Shown here: piece by piece, positions 17,201 through 19,157 of the stretch | How the letters are laid out: each line of letters starts with the position of its first letter | Numbering within the stretch: position 1 is the first letter of the stretch | NCBI GenBank assembly: GCA_026770585.1 | Contig: MU646502.1 | Span: 112,456-131,959, forward strand | DNA length: 19,504 bases | Reading direction: 5' to 3' | Origin: Baffinella frigidus | Lineage: Eukaryota > Cryptophyceae > Cryptomonadales > Baffinellaceae | The notes under the pieces: model-generated | What the model saw: only the letters and a program-made list of their open reading frames with translations | Told to the model about the DNA's origin: nothing | Databases searched by the model: none | Position numbers and translations under genes: made by a program

Positions 17201-17220
17201 CGCAGGACGTCCAGCTCTAG
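4381..17220 (+). CDS. Deg/HtrA-family serine protease (protease Do-like, Deg2/9/10 type), 14 exons
   Basis: Joined exons: 4381-4973, 5326-5438, 5835-5869, 6082-6141, 7030-7116, 7866-7920, 8942-9015, 10905-11006, 11454-11525, 12055-12158, 14051-14138, 15998-16048, 16619-16708, 17110-17220. All junctions are GT-AG and phases agree, giving 1,635 nt (544 residues plus TAG). Seen: a trypsin-like core with TNAHC (His129), ECDLALL (Asp160) and GNSGGP (Ser238), at the usual Deg spacing; then a PDZ-like region (about 297-397), a linker and a second PDZ-like C-terminus. Family knowledge: ATP-independent endopeptidases that degrade damaged proteins in organelles or the nucleus; plant Deg2/9/10 proteins are about 550-610 residues with the same post-protease layout. 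Residues 1-70 are rich in Arg, Ser and Ala and almost free of acidic residues, which suggests a mitochondrial or plastid presequence (inference). An in-frame TGA at 4363 makes 4381 the first usable ATG. Residues at the exon 3/4 junction are about two fewer than in plant homologues. Which Deg subtype it is cannot be settled by eye. Confidence 0.88.
5000..5158. mobile_element. Element H2 in protease intron 1
   Basis: ACCCTCACGGAAAGACCAAA at the left and TTTGGTCCTCCCGTGAGGGT at the right, about 26 bp after the exon 1 donor. Contains a perfect 26-bp palindrome (5051-5076, centred on CCCAGATCTGGG) and an F-like GTTGAC stretch. Confidence 0.65.
5169..5278. repeat. Perfect 22-bp inverted repeat plus 15-bp direct repeat
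   Basis: Arms 5196-5217 (starting ACCCTCGGGTTTCGCC) and 5257-5278 are exact complements. GTGTTAATTGGTTTG occurs at 5169-5183 and 5229-5243. Lies in intron 1 between H2 and the exon 2 acceptor. Confidence 0.75.
5326..5438 (+). CDS. Deg protease exon 2
   Basis: Residues 198-235 plus one base of 236: [16 protein letters not shown] through QIDAAINP, the strands leading to the oxyanion loop. Acceptor CGCAG|CGGCG, donor CCTG|GTGCGC. Completes the GG of exon 1 and leaves G for exon 3, so phase is preserved. A decayed 3' copy lies at 5530-5569. Confidence 0.9.
5530..5569 (+). pseudogene. Echo of exon 2 tail
   Basis: CGATCCAGATCGATGCTGCG ATCAACCCCG followed by GTGTGCAGGG, against exon 2 ending ATCAACCCTG|GTGCGCAGGG. 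A (GA)n run lies directly before it. Confidence 0.8.
5577..5826 (+). repeat. TAGGGTG and CCCGAAA tracts of intron 2
   Basis: 5577-5652 repeats GGGTGTA and GGGTCTA; 5704-5826 repeats CCCGAAA about 16 times with CCCTGAA variants. The two halves are in opposite telomere-strand sense. All six frames are open over much of it, giving artificial GFGFRV proteins. Confidence 0.8.
5835..5869 (+). CDS. Deg protease exon 3: 35-bp micro-exon with catalytic Ser
   Basis: Encodes [12 protein letters not shown] (residues 236-247), with nucleophile Ser238 at 5840-5842. Acceptor GATGCAG|GCAAC, donor GAG|GTCCCT. The 35-bp exon lies between (CCCGAAA)n upstream and CCCTAAA-like sequence downstream. Homologues usually have about two more residues between NNE and VVGVAF, so either the protein is slightly shorter here or a splice site differs by a few bases. 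Confidence 0.85.
5898..6076 (+). repeat. CCCTAAA/CCCCAAA tract of intron 3
   Basis: Degenerate telomere-like sequence fills nearly all of the 212-bp intron 3 and ends in the acceptor AACCCAG. Confidence 0.8.
6082..6141 (+). CDS. Deg protease exon 4
   Basis: Twenty codons, [20 protein letters not shown], the end of the protease domain and entry to the PDZ linker. Acceptor ACCCAG|GTTGTAG, donor CCG|GTCTCA. A diverged partial copy is at 6574-6625. Confidence 0.88.
6174..6349 (+). repeat. ~29-bp minisatellite, six units
   Basis: Unit GGTTGTGAACCCTAAACC, CCAACCACTAA, at first diverged and then nearly identical. Each unit contains (C/T/A)AGGTTGTG, similar to the exon 4 acceptor junction CAG|GTTGTAG. 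Confidence 0.75.
6574..6625 (+). pseudogene. Echo of exon 4 tail
   Basis: TTCCAGAGTCTGGAGGGTGC GGAGAACGTCGGCTTCATCA matches exon 4 with a few substitutions, then AATCTCATCCCGG with a small insertion. Preceded by a TTAGGG-like tract and followed by element O. Confidence 0.8.
6617..6775. mobile_element. Element O, nested inverted repeat in intron 4
   Basis: Outer arms hold GTATTTCTGAGAAATAC (6629) and TATTTCTCAGAAATAC (6741). Inner arms are GCAACGAAAATTACTACAC (6673) and complement GTAGTAATTTTCGTTGC ending 6732. It starts immediately after an exon 4 echo. Confidence 0.68.
7030..7116 (+). CDS. Deg protease exon 5
   Basis: Twenty-nine codons (residues 268-296), beginning [14 protein letters not shown] and ending GISCQ, matching the conserved linker before the first PDZ domain of plant Deg2/9. 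Acceptor CTCAG|GTGCCG, donor CAG|GTCCCA. Three decayed copies follow in intron 5, each ending in CAG just before GT or GC. Confidence 0.9.
7195..7275 (+). repeat. GGGTGTA tract
   Basis: TAGGGTGTAGGGTGTAGGG, TTTAGGG-like orientation, in intron 5 just before the first exon 5 echo. Confidence 0.7.
7287..7660 (+). pseudogene. Three decayed copies of exon 5
   Basis: Copy 1 (7287-7405) is split by repeated GGCAACTACGTTGGCCCGAA ACCCGAAACCCT insertions and ends CTCCTGCCAG|GT. Copy 2 (7471-7517) ends ATCTGCCAG|GC. Copy 3 (7613-7660) ends AGCTGCCAG|GTCCC. All keep the LGI-x-CQ end; heads are progressively lost. Confidence 0.8.
7663..7862 (+). repeat. Longest uninterrupted CCCTAAA tract near exon 6
   Basis: Seven or more perfect CCCTAAA units around 7722-7775, flanked by CCCCAAA and CCAAAA variants, running to within 3 bp of the exon 6 acceptor. 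Confidence 0.85.
7866..7920 (+). CDS. Deg protease exon 6: start of PDZ1
   Basis: Encodes [18 protein letters not shown] plus one base (residues 297-314). Acceptor ATCAG|GCGATG, donor AACG|GTCCGG. The following exon starts with GG, completing Gly315 and giving the NGVLI typical of this PDZ domain. Three tail copies follow at 7999, 8197 and 8377. Confidence 0.88.
7999..8395 (+). pseudogene. Three echoes of exon 6 tail
   Basis: ATGAAGCCTGAGGAGAACG (7999), TTGAAGCCCTCCGAGAACG (8197) and ATGAAGCAAGCGGAGAACG (8377), each followed by the donor GTCCG or GCCCC. Intervals from the real exon are 97, 198 and 180 bp, and each interval contains an F element. Confidence 0.8.
8086..8370. mobile_element. 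Two F copies between exon 6 echoes
   Basis: Two copies of an F element run CAGTCTATT, GGTCTCACCAATTTGGTG, CAGGCTCGTTTT, GACGGATTTGT(A/G)CCACGAA, CAACTTGTGA. Each is followed by TAGTCCGT(C/T)AAG and an exon 6 tail copy, so element and exon tail were duplicated together. Confidence 0.65.
8422..8507. repeat. Inverted repeat P
   Basis: TTTATGCTATGTTAG (8422-8436) and CTAACATAGCATAAA (from 8492), with a further TTAGCATAAAA inside. Lies after the last exon 6 echo. Confidence 0.55.
8559..8733. mobile_element. Element C1, inverted-repeat element
   Basis: Ends CGTTCGTTACGCAAGCTTCC and the complement of GGAAGCTTGCGTGACGAGCG. Internal arms CCTGAAGCGGATCAAAT and ATTTGATCCGCTTCAGG. About 175 bp in intron 6, just before an exon 7 echo. 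Confidence 0.75.
8942..9015 (+). CDS. Deg protease exon 7: PDZ1
   Basis: Two bases of Gly315 plus 24 codons (residues 316-339), [20 protein letters not shown] and on to VILQ. This is the PDZ stretch in which a ligand loop is followed by an Asp-x-Ile/Leu turn. Acceptor GGCAG|GGGTG, donor CAG|GTGGAT. Five shorter copies follow in intron 7. Confidence 0.9.
9303..9425. mobile_element. Element J, long-arm hairpin, with half copy at 9051-9110
   Basis: CATGCGACCGGAAACTACGA, GATTGTGTGTAGGGTGTTT at the left and the complement at the right, arms about 40 bp with one indel. Only the left half recurs at 9051-9110. Both copies follow an exon 7 or exon 7 echo donor by about 26-35 bp. Confidence 0.72.
9441..9605. 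mobile_element. Element I, inverted repeat
   Basis: AATGGAAATATCGTTCCAAT, TTAGGAC on the left and GTCCTAAATTGGAACGATAT, TCCCAT on the right. The interior also pairs (GGTACAAATTTAAAAC with TTTTAAAATTTGTACC). In intron 7. Confidence 0.72.
9783..10160 (+). repeat. TATAAATCC(A/T)TTTATCTTGCC tandem repeats, two blocks
   Basis: About 20-bp units at 9783-9858 and 10099-10160, each directly following an exon 7 echo. The block between also has repeated TATAATAGATGTATGG. Confidence 0.68.
10217..10321 (+). repeat. 21-bp tandem repeat, five units
   Basis: CGTCAACTTTAGTTTAGAAA C at 10217, 10238, 10259, 10280 and 10301, the last diverged. The unit contains the GTCAACTT arm of family F. In intron 7. Confidence 0.85.
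10380..10455. mobile_element. Element D1, degenerate
   Basis: Interior CGACCTAGGCAGGTCG and the right part GAGCGTATGAGCCTACTCGC followed by CACTTAAGTATCCC match D3. The left end is eroded. In intron 7. Confidence 0.5.
10691..10746 (+). pseudogene. Echo of exon 8 head
   Basis: GTGGCTGGGCAGTCGCTGGG onward to CGGAACCGGGCGCG, after acceptor ATAACAG. It matches the first 17 codons of exon 8 and then stops. The tail copy, 11215-11271, starts AACCGGGAGAGG, so head and tail copies meet at the same RNR codons. Confidence 0.8.
10905..11006 (+). CDS. Deg protease exon 8: PDZ1
   Basis: Thirty-four codons (340-373), [20 protein letters not shown] through KFAGDK. The NDGTV-FRNRERI block is characteristic of the plant Deg2/9 group. 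Acceptor AGCAG|GTGGAC, donor AAG|GTCTCA. A 5' copy precedes it at 10691-10746 and a 3' copy follows at 11215-11271. Confidence 0.9.
11007..11214 (+). repeat. CCCTGAA/CCCTGGA tract and (AG)n
   Basis: Telomere-like CCCTGAACCCTGGACC variants to about 11125, then (GA)n from 11170 to 11214. Ends at the exon 8 tail echo. Confidence 0.8.
11215..11271 (+). pseudogene. Echo of exon 8 tail
   Basis: AACCGGGAGAGGATCTCGTT through GCGGGGGATAAG|GTGCAT, a near-exact copy of exon 8 from codon 16 to its donor. Directly preceded by a 45-bp (AG)n run that could serve as an acceptor. Confidence 0.82.
11294..11440 (+). repeat. CCCTAAA/CCCTGAA tract of intron 8
   Basis: Degenerate telomere-like repeats up to 13 bp before the exon 9 acceptor. 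Confidence 0.75.
11454..11525 (+). CDS. Deg protease exon 9: end of PDZ1
   Basis: Twenty-four codons (374-397): [20 protein letters not shown] then LKHL. Acceptor TACAG|GTGGAC, donor TTG|GTACAT. A close copy lacking the first nine codons is at 11563-11607. Confidence 0.9.
11528..11870 (+). repeat. CCCTGAA, AACATAAA and CCCCAAT tracts of intron 9
   Basis: Telomere-like units with an (ACATAAA)n block at 11758-11786 and a CCCCAAT block near 11811-11840; the exon 9 tail echo lies inside. Confidence 0.75.
11563..11607 (+). pseudogene. Echo of exon 9 tail
   Basis: GAACGCCAGACGATCACTGT CGAGGCCCAGCCCCTCAAGC ACTTG|GTACAC, 15 codons of exon 9 with a handful of substitutions, donor kept. Preceded by CCCTGAACCC repeats. 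Confidence 0.82.
11879..11932 (+). pseudogene. Echo of exon 10 head, with stop
   Basis: GTACCGATCTAGCAGTACGA CCTGCTCCCGCGCTACCTCA after AAATCAG. CAG is changed to TAG at codon 4, so use of this copy would truncate the protein. Confidence 0.82.
11938..12054 (-). mobile_element. Element E0 (GTATATT introner-like), reverse orientation
   Basis: Reads CCCCTAATATACGTCTC, GGTATTGATATACGTCTC and CTCCGTAACATACGAT, the reverse complement of E1-E3. It ends in CCTCAG at the exon 10 acceptor, with an older exon 10 copy on its other side. Confidence 0.65.
12055..12158 (+). CDS. Deg protease exon 10
   Basis: Thirty-four codons plus two bases (398-431), [20 protein letters not shown] through EYGDD, the conserved inter-PDZ segment of the Deg2/9 group. 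Acceptor CCTCAG|GTACCG, donor CTG|GTGCAC; TG plus the next exon's G gives Trp432. The upstream copy at 11879 carries an in-frame TAG, so this one is the functional exon. Confidence 0.9.
12194..12297. mobile_element. Element D2, TIR TATCCCTTAAGTG
   Basis: Ends TATCCCTTAAGTGCCCAG and CACTTAAGGGATA are inverted. The core has CCTACCGTAGGGCCCTAGGA, shared with A and B. It starts 35 bp after exon 10. Confidence 0.72.
12298..12415 (+). repeat. GGGTGTAGGG/GGGTTGA tract
   Basis: TTTAGGG-sense degenerate repeats in intron 10 between D2 and the exon 10 tail echo. Confidence 0.6.
12422..12485 (+). pseudogene. Echo of exon 10 tail
   Basis: GCACGCTGGGCTAGTGTTTA TGCCCCTCTCGCAGCCCTAC and on to GATGACTG|GTGCGCC, the last ~21 codons of exon 10 with donor. 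Confidence 0.8.
12566..12724. mobile_element. Element A3, MITE-like
   Basis: Full-length copy in intron 10 with ends CACACAGCGGTCTACAAAGG and CTTCGTAGCCCGCTGTGTG and the shared ACCTACGATCCTACGGTAGG core. Same orientation as A2. Confidence 0.75.
13007..13212 (+). repeat. (CCCTAAA)n tract of intron 10
   Basis: Eight perfect CCCTAAA units at 13014-13069, then CCCTACA variants and a second short tract at 13160-13208, with an exon 11 echo between. Confidence 0.82.
13120..13896 (+). pseudogene. Four decayed head copies of exon 11 upstream of the real exon
   Basis: Starts at 13120 (RRLCERVLF then stop), 13508 ([15 protein letters not shown] then TAG), 13658 (YNESPRRL then TGA) and 13841 ([17 protein letters not shown]). 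Those at 13508 and 13658 follow the same CTTTCTCCCTCTGGCAG acceptor, and 13841 follows CTCTCGCAG. A further AGTACAGCACGTCGCC fragment lies at about 12996. They look like repeated copies of acceptor plus exon head. Confidence 0.75.
13263..13407. mobile_element. Element K, 46-bp arm hairpin
   Basis: ATCCCGCCAGGTATTATATT followed by AATTGCTCGAAACGCATACT on the left, complement on the right with few mismatches. 145 bp in intron 10, upstream of exon 11 echoes. Confidence 0.75.
14051..14138 (+). CDS. Deg protease exon 11 (copy 11a)
   Basis: One base completing Trp432 plus 29 codons (433-461): [20 protein letters not shown] through LVILSQ. Acceptor CTCGCAG|GTACAAC, donor CAG|GTTGCG. Chosen over neighbouring copies because it is full length, has no stop, has a pyrimidine-rich acceptor and keeps the family Tyr-Asn. 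A second intact 88-bp copy (14238-14325) could substitute for it. Confidence 0.82.
14139..14237 (+). mobile_element. Element E1, introner-like intron between exon 11 copies
   Basis: Starts GTTGCGAGCCCCTCGTATAT exactly at the exon 11a donor and ends GAGACGTATATTAG at a usable acceptor before copy 11b. Ends carry GCCCCT as imperfect inverted repeats. The 99-bp element is therefore a complete GT-AG intron. Confidence 0.7.
14238..14325 (+). CDS. Exon copy 11b, intact alternative to exon 11
   Basis: 88 bp, the same length and phase as exon 11a, open throughout: [20 protein letters not shown] then GQELVILSQ. It has an AG acceptor (ATATTAG) and a CAG|GTTGCG donor. Using it in place of 11a keeps the frame; including both would shift it. 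It replaces the conserved Tyr with Gly. Whether it is spliced is unknown. Confidence 0.5.
14326..14435 (+). mobile_element. Element E2, introner-like
   Basis: Same start (GTTGCGAGCCCCTCGTATAT) and end (GACGTATATTAG) as E1, 110 bp, between exon copies 11b and 11c. The middle carries CGGAGACAGAGAGTCGTATG. Confidence 0.7.
14436..14492 (+). pseudogene. Exon copy 11c, truncated but open
   Basis: 57 bp (19 codons, [19 protein letters not shown]), phase 0 at both ends, so inclusion after 11a would be in frame and repeat part of the helix. The first 11 codons of exon 11 are missing. The next copy, 14623-14678 (11d), has lost bases in the CTCGTC region and is frameshifted. Confidence 0.5.
14493..14622 (+). 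mobile_element. Element E3, introner-like
   Basis: Third tandem copy, 130 bp, GTTGCGAGCCCCTCGTATAT to GACGTATATTAG, between exon copies 11c and 11d. A fourth start, GTTGCGAGCCCCCCC at 14679, is not followed by the rest of the element. Confidence 0.68.
14824..14973. mobile_element. Element L, 40-bp arm hairpin with poly-C/poly-G middle
   Basis: TAGCTCTGTCCCACTTTGAT on the left and ATCAAGTGGGGCAGAGCTA on the right, extending through TTCGCC/GGCGAA. The middle holds runs of 9-10 C and G. It is inserted in the last exon 11 echo: CAGCAGCGCGAGG lies before it and GAACTCGTCATTCTTTC after it. Confidence 0.72.
15096..15107 (+). pseudogene. Echo of exon 12 head
   Basis: GGGCGTGTGTGAGCAG|GTGTTGCAGGAA repeats the acceptor context and first four codons of exon 12 (GGGCGTGTGTGAGCAG|GTGCTGCAGGAT), 900 bp upstream. 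Confidence 0.65.
15302..15532 (+). repeat. ~88-bp direct repeat flanking an 18-bp palindrome
   Basis: CGAAGCCAGACGG to CTGCTTCGAGGGAT occurs at 15302-15391 and 15446-15532 and is almost identical. Between them lies the palindrome CGCGTGACCGGTCACGCG (15428-15445). A related segment is at 12885-12965 in intron 10. Confidence 0.78.
15535..15660 (+). repeat. CCTAGGACC-type palindrome and TAACTACCCC repeats
   Basis: ATCCTAGGACC to GGGGTCCTAGGCAATG with CCTACGGTAGG, then TTAACTACCCCACGTCTCGG CAAACCGC repeated twice. Confidence 0.6.
15660..15995 (+). repeat. CTCGAACTGGGGGGCGTGTGTGA minisatellite interrupted by C2
   Basis: About 28-30 bp units at 15662, 15691, 15718, 15930 and 15966. The last one runs straight into the exon 12 acceptor (GAGCAG). 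C2 lies within the array. Confidence 0.72.
15737..15921. mobile_element. Element C2, inverted-repeat element
   Basis: Second C copy in intron 11, with CGTTCGTTACGGAAGCGTCC at the left and arms CCTGAAGCGGATCAAAT and ATTTGAGCCGCTTCAGG inside. It sits within the minisatellite before exon 12. Confidence 0.72.
15998..16048 (+). CDS. Deg protease exon 12
   Basis: Seventeen codons (462-478): [17 protein letters not shown], matching the family motif VL-x-D-x(3)-GYE-x(4)-Q after the VVSQ/VILSQ block. Acceptor GAGCAG|GTGCTG, donor CAG|GTCCTC. The acceptor lies at the end of a GGGGGGCGTGTGTGA minisatellite. Confidence 0.85.
16142..16504 (+). pseudogene. Three echoes of exon 13 head
   Basis: 16142-16166 (GTCGAGAACCTGAAGCAGCT), 16244-16298 (GATGGAGTGCAACGGGTCCA and on) and 16457-16504 (GTGATGGCGTGCAACGGGAC and on). 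All have AAGCAG where exon 13 has AAGCAC. A poorer fragment is at 16333-16350. Tail copy: 16815-16849, ending GAATTCCAG|GC. Confidence 0.78.
16168..16612 (+). repeat. CCCTAAA-like tracts of intron 12
   Basis: Short degenerate tracts at 16168-16235 and 16503-16612 separate the exon 13 echoes. TAGGGTCTTAACACTC repeats at about 16377-16442. Confidence 0.7.
16619..16708 (+). CDS. Deg protease exon 13: PDZ2-like
   Basis: Thirty codons (479-508): [20 protein letters not shown] through DAEFQ. NG-x-x-V-x-NLKHL is the second PDZ motif of plant Deg proteins. Acceptor CGAAAG|GTGATG, donor CAG|GTCCCC. Three head copies lie upstream (16142, 16244, 16457) and a tail copy downstream (16815-16849). Confidence 0.9.
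16938..17050 (+). repeat. CCCCAAA/CCCTAAA tract of intron 13
   Basis: Degenerate telomere-like sequence, then A/T-rich sequence (AAAATAAAATATAAAAAAAA), ending in CAAACAG at the exon 14 acceptor. Confidence 0.75.
17110..17220 (+). CDS. Deg protease exon 14: C-terminus and stop
   Basis: Thirty-six codons (509-544) and [23 protein letters not shown] through ISQDVQL. The D-x-R-x-x-VL pattern followed by a basic segment and an R/H-HRI tail matches Deg2/9 C-termini. Acceptor AAACAG|ACGTTC. Remnants of this exon recur up to 18661. Confidence 0.9.
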   Translation, partial: TFLLEDNRSMVLETKKARVSHQSILARHRISQDVQL

Positions 17221-17657
17221 GGAGGAGGACGCGCGTTGAGTGATTCGCTGGGTGCGCCCGAGTGCTGCTCCCACCTGTGCGGGAAGGGAGACACCGACCG
17301 AGCGAGCCCCCCAGGAATGTGTCTAGCGTCGGTGGGGATGGCGTCAGAGCCACCGCGTGGCGCAAGATGCTCAGCGCTGGGGACGATCCCTCTAGGGAGG
17401 AGGAGGGGCGTTGATTAATAGGAAGCGTTTCTTCGTTTGAGATGAAGCAACAGAACATCCTCAAGCGCCACTGCATCTCCCAGGACGTCCAGCTATGATA
17501 GGCGAGAATCAATCCAGCTATGGCAGGAGAGAATCTCACGTAGAGAGAGAATCGCTCGAAGAATCAACGCTCGGACCCTGGACGTCCAGCTATGACAGGC
17601 TATCCCTCAAGTGGCCATATTTGACCCGACGGAGATGGTAGGCCCCAACCATCGCCC

Positions 17658-17762
17658 TATCCCTCAAGTGGCCAGGCGGTGGAATTTGACCGCCAAGAGG
17701 TCCTAGGCAGGTCCTAGGGCCCTACGGTAGGGCGTATGAGCCTACTGGGCACTTAAGGGATA
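17658..17762. mobile_element. Element D3, with an extra left end at 17601
   Basis: Left TATCCCTCAAGTGGCC and right GGGCACTTAAGGGATA. The same left end also occurs at 17601, so either two copies overlap or the left end was duplicated. Core CCTAGGGCCCTACGGTAGGG. It is flanked on both sides by exon 14 remnants. Confidence 0.68.
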
Positions 17763-17806
17763 GGAGCCACCGCATCGCGCAGGACGTCCAGTTCTACAGG
17801 GGTACT

Positions 17807-17923
17807 GATAAGACCTAGGACCCTACGGTAGGCAACCCGTAGGGACATAAGGGGGTTCCTACGGACAACGTAACGGAAAGATGGCAAGATTTGGGCCGAA
17901 AATCCCTTCGTAGCCCGCTGTGT
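17807..17923. mobile_element. Element A4, left-truncated MITE
   Basis: Matches A2/A3 from GATAAGACCTAGG through the right TIR CTTCGTAGCCCGCTGTGT. The left TIR is missing and is replaced by CTACAGGGGTAC, the end motif of family B, which suggests a B/A junction or nested insertion. Confidence 0.65.
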
Positions 17924-17949
17924 AGCGAGTGCCGGCTCCTTACAGTACC

Positions 17950-18066
17950 CAGGGGTACCTCGCTCATAAGAAACCGCCCCCCTCCTAGGACCACCATAGG
18001 ACCCTAGGCATAGTCCTACTGTAGGGTCCTAGGGGGGGGCGGTTTCTTATGAGCGAGGTACCCCTG
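17950..18066. mobile_element. Element B1, long-TIR hairpin
   Basis: Nearly perfect inverted repeat: CAGGGGTACCTCGCTCATAA at one end and its complement at the other, with arms of about 38 bp including GAAACCGCCCCCC and a CCTAGGACC core. It would form a strong hairpin. No ORF. Confidence 0.8.
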
Positions 18067-18109
18067 TAGGGAGGAGGACGGGCTTTTAGTGATTCGCTGG
18101 GTGTGCCTA

Positions 18110-18220
18110 CAGGGGTACCTCGCTCATAAGAATCAGCCACCCCCTACAGTAGGACCATCCCTAGGGCCCTATGGTGGTCCCTAGGGGAGGGCGCGCTTTC
18201 TTATGAGCGAGGTACCCCTG
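18110..18220. mobile_element. Element B2, long-TIR hairpin
   Basis: Second copy of B with the same ends (CAGGGGTACCTCGCTCATAA and complement) and a diverged middle. Only 43 bp separate it from B1, and that spacer is a copy of the sequence found after the protease stop codon. Confidence 0.8.
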
Positions 18221-18453
18221 TAGCGCCGGTGGGGATAGCGTCAGAGCCACCGCGTTGCGCGGAACGTTCAGCTCTAGGCACGATCCCTCTAGGGAAAAGC
18301 GAGGTTCAATAAATTGACGTTCATGACCGCTATGCCAGAGGGCAAGATTAGACGAGACGTAAGCCCTGTAAGGACAAGGAGGGGCGTTAATTGGTTCGCT
18401 GGGTGCACCCAGCTGTAGGGGAGGAGGCGAGTCTTCGTTCGCAGGACGCCCAG

Positions 18454-18726
18454 CAGTTCCGGTGTCCGCCTATGGTGGGAGTTAGAAGAACCTAAAGGAC
18501 CTAAAGTTCTCGGGCGGGGGAGGCGTTCATGCTTTCGAGAAAAAGGCGCGCGTGTCGCACCAGAGCACTGATTACTGAATTTATAAAAGAGGGTTCGCCG
18601 TCATCCTCGAGGGTTTTGGGTTCAGGGTTTAGCCGCCGCGTCGCGCAGGACGGCTAGCTCTAGGGGGGGGGCAGCGTTAGGTCCTTTAGGTTCTTCGAGC
18701 TCCCAACATAGGCAGACGCCGGAACT
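18454..18726. mobile_element. Element M, ~50-bp TIRs enclosing exon 14 remnants
   Basis: AGTTCCGGTGTCCGCCTATG plus GAAGAACCTAAAGGACCTAA at the left, complement at the right. The 170-bp interior contains two exon 14 remnants (18537-18567 and 18631-18661), so the element encloses host exon sequence. Confidence 0.65.
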
Positions 18727-18914
18727 TGTTCTGTAGAAAGGCCATGCTTCCTTTCGCGTTCGTTGACTCGCTGGGTGCACCCAACGCTGGTGGTTGGCAG
18801 CACCTTCACTAACTCCACTTGCCCCCGCCGCACCGCCCCGAGAAGAGGCGTCTCCACTCCCTCCGAGGCCACCTCCACCGCCTTCACCAGCACCTTCACC
18901 CCCTCCGAACACAA
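18660..18914 (-). pseudogene. Possible ankyrin-repeat-like exon or remnant
   Basis: A minus-strand frame contains ETPLLGAVRRGQVELVKVL, close to the ankyrin consensus (TPL-x-x-A-x-x-G-x-x-E-x-VK-x-L), preceded by GVKVLVKAVEVASEG. The following GCTQRVNER segment resembles minus-strand readings at 17256 (GRTQRITQR) and 18108 (HTQRITK). The DNA is simple (GGCGGTGGAGG), so chance similarity is possible. No clean splice sites were found. Confidence 0.28.
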
Positions 18915-19014
18915 GAGGAGGAGGGGGGGTCAGGGAAAGGGTCGCCGCTCTTTTGACGGCTGCACCCTCTCTGACAGCTCCTGCAACACCCCGCCCCCCA
19001 ATTTCATAGGGAAA

Positions 19015-19157
19015 CGACCCGAAATTAGGGTAGTTTAGCCTACGGATCTCCCATGACCAGACATATCGTAGGAGGTAGGTCTCCTAGGACCTGGTCCTAG
19101 GAGCTCCTTGGCCTACAGCAGGCAACCCGTAGGCTCAACTACCCTCATTTTGGGTTG
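19015..19157. mobile_element. Element N, inverted repeat with CCTAGGACC core
   Basis: ACCCGAAATTAGGGTAGTTT, AGCCTACGG on the left and CCGTAGGCTCAACTACCCTC, ATTTTGGGTT on the right. The core 19081-19103 (CTCCTAGGACCTGGTCCTAG) is nearly palindromic and related to A, B and D. Confidence 0.68.

Larger units (their letters stand above)
17343..18661 (+). pseudogene. Scattered echoes of terminal exon 14
   Basis: 17343-17375, 17439-17498 (GAGATGAAGCAACAGAACAT and on to CAGCTATGA, about 20 codons with its own stop), 17577-17596, 17768-17796, 18246-18277 (AGCCACCGCGTTGCGCGGAA CGTTCAGCTCTAG), 18537-18567 (AAGGCGCGCGTGTCGCACCA) and 18631-18661. Most end at the ancestral stop codon. Confidence 0.75.

Noticed and set aside
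5700-17220. Assembly artefact as the cause of the exon copies
   Set aside because: Copies differ from each other by many substitutions, carry stops and truncations, and are separated by distinct elements, unlike collapsed or misjoined reads; long-read confirmation would still be worthwhile.
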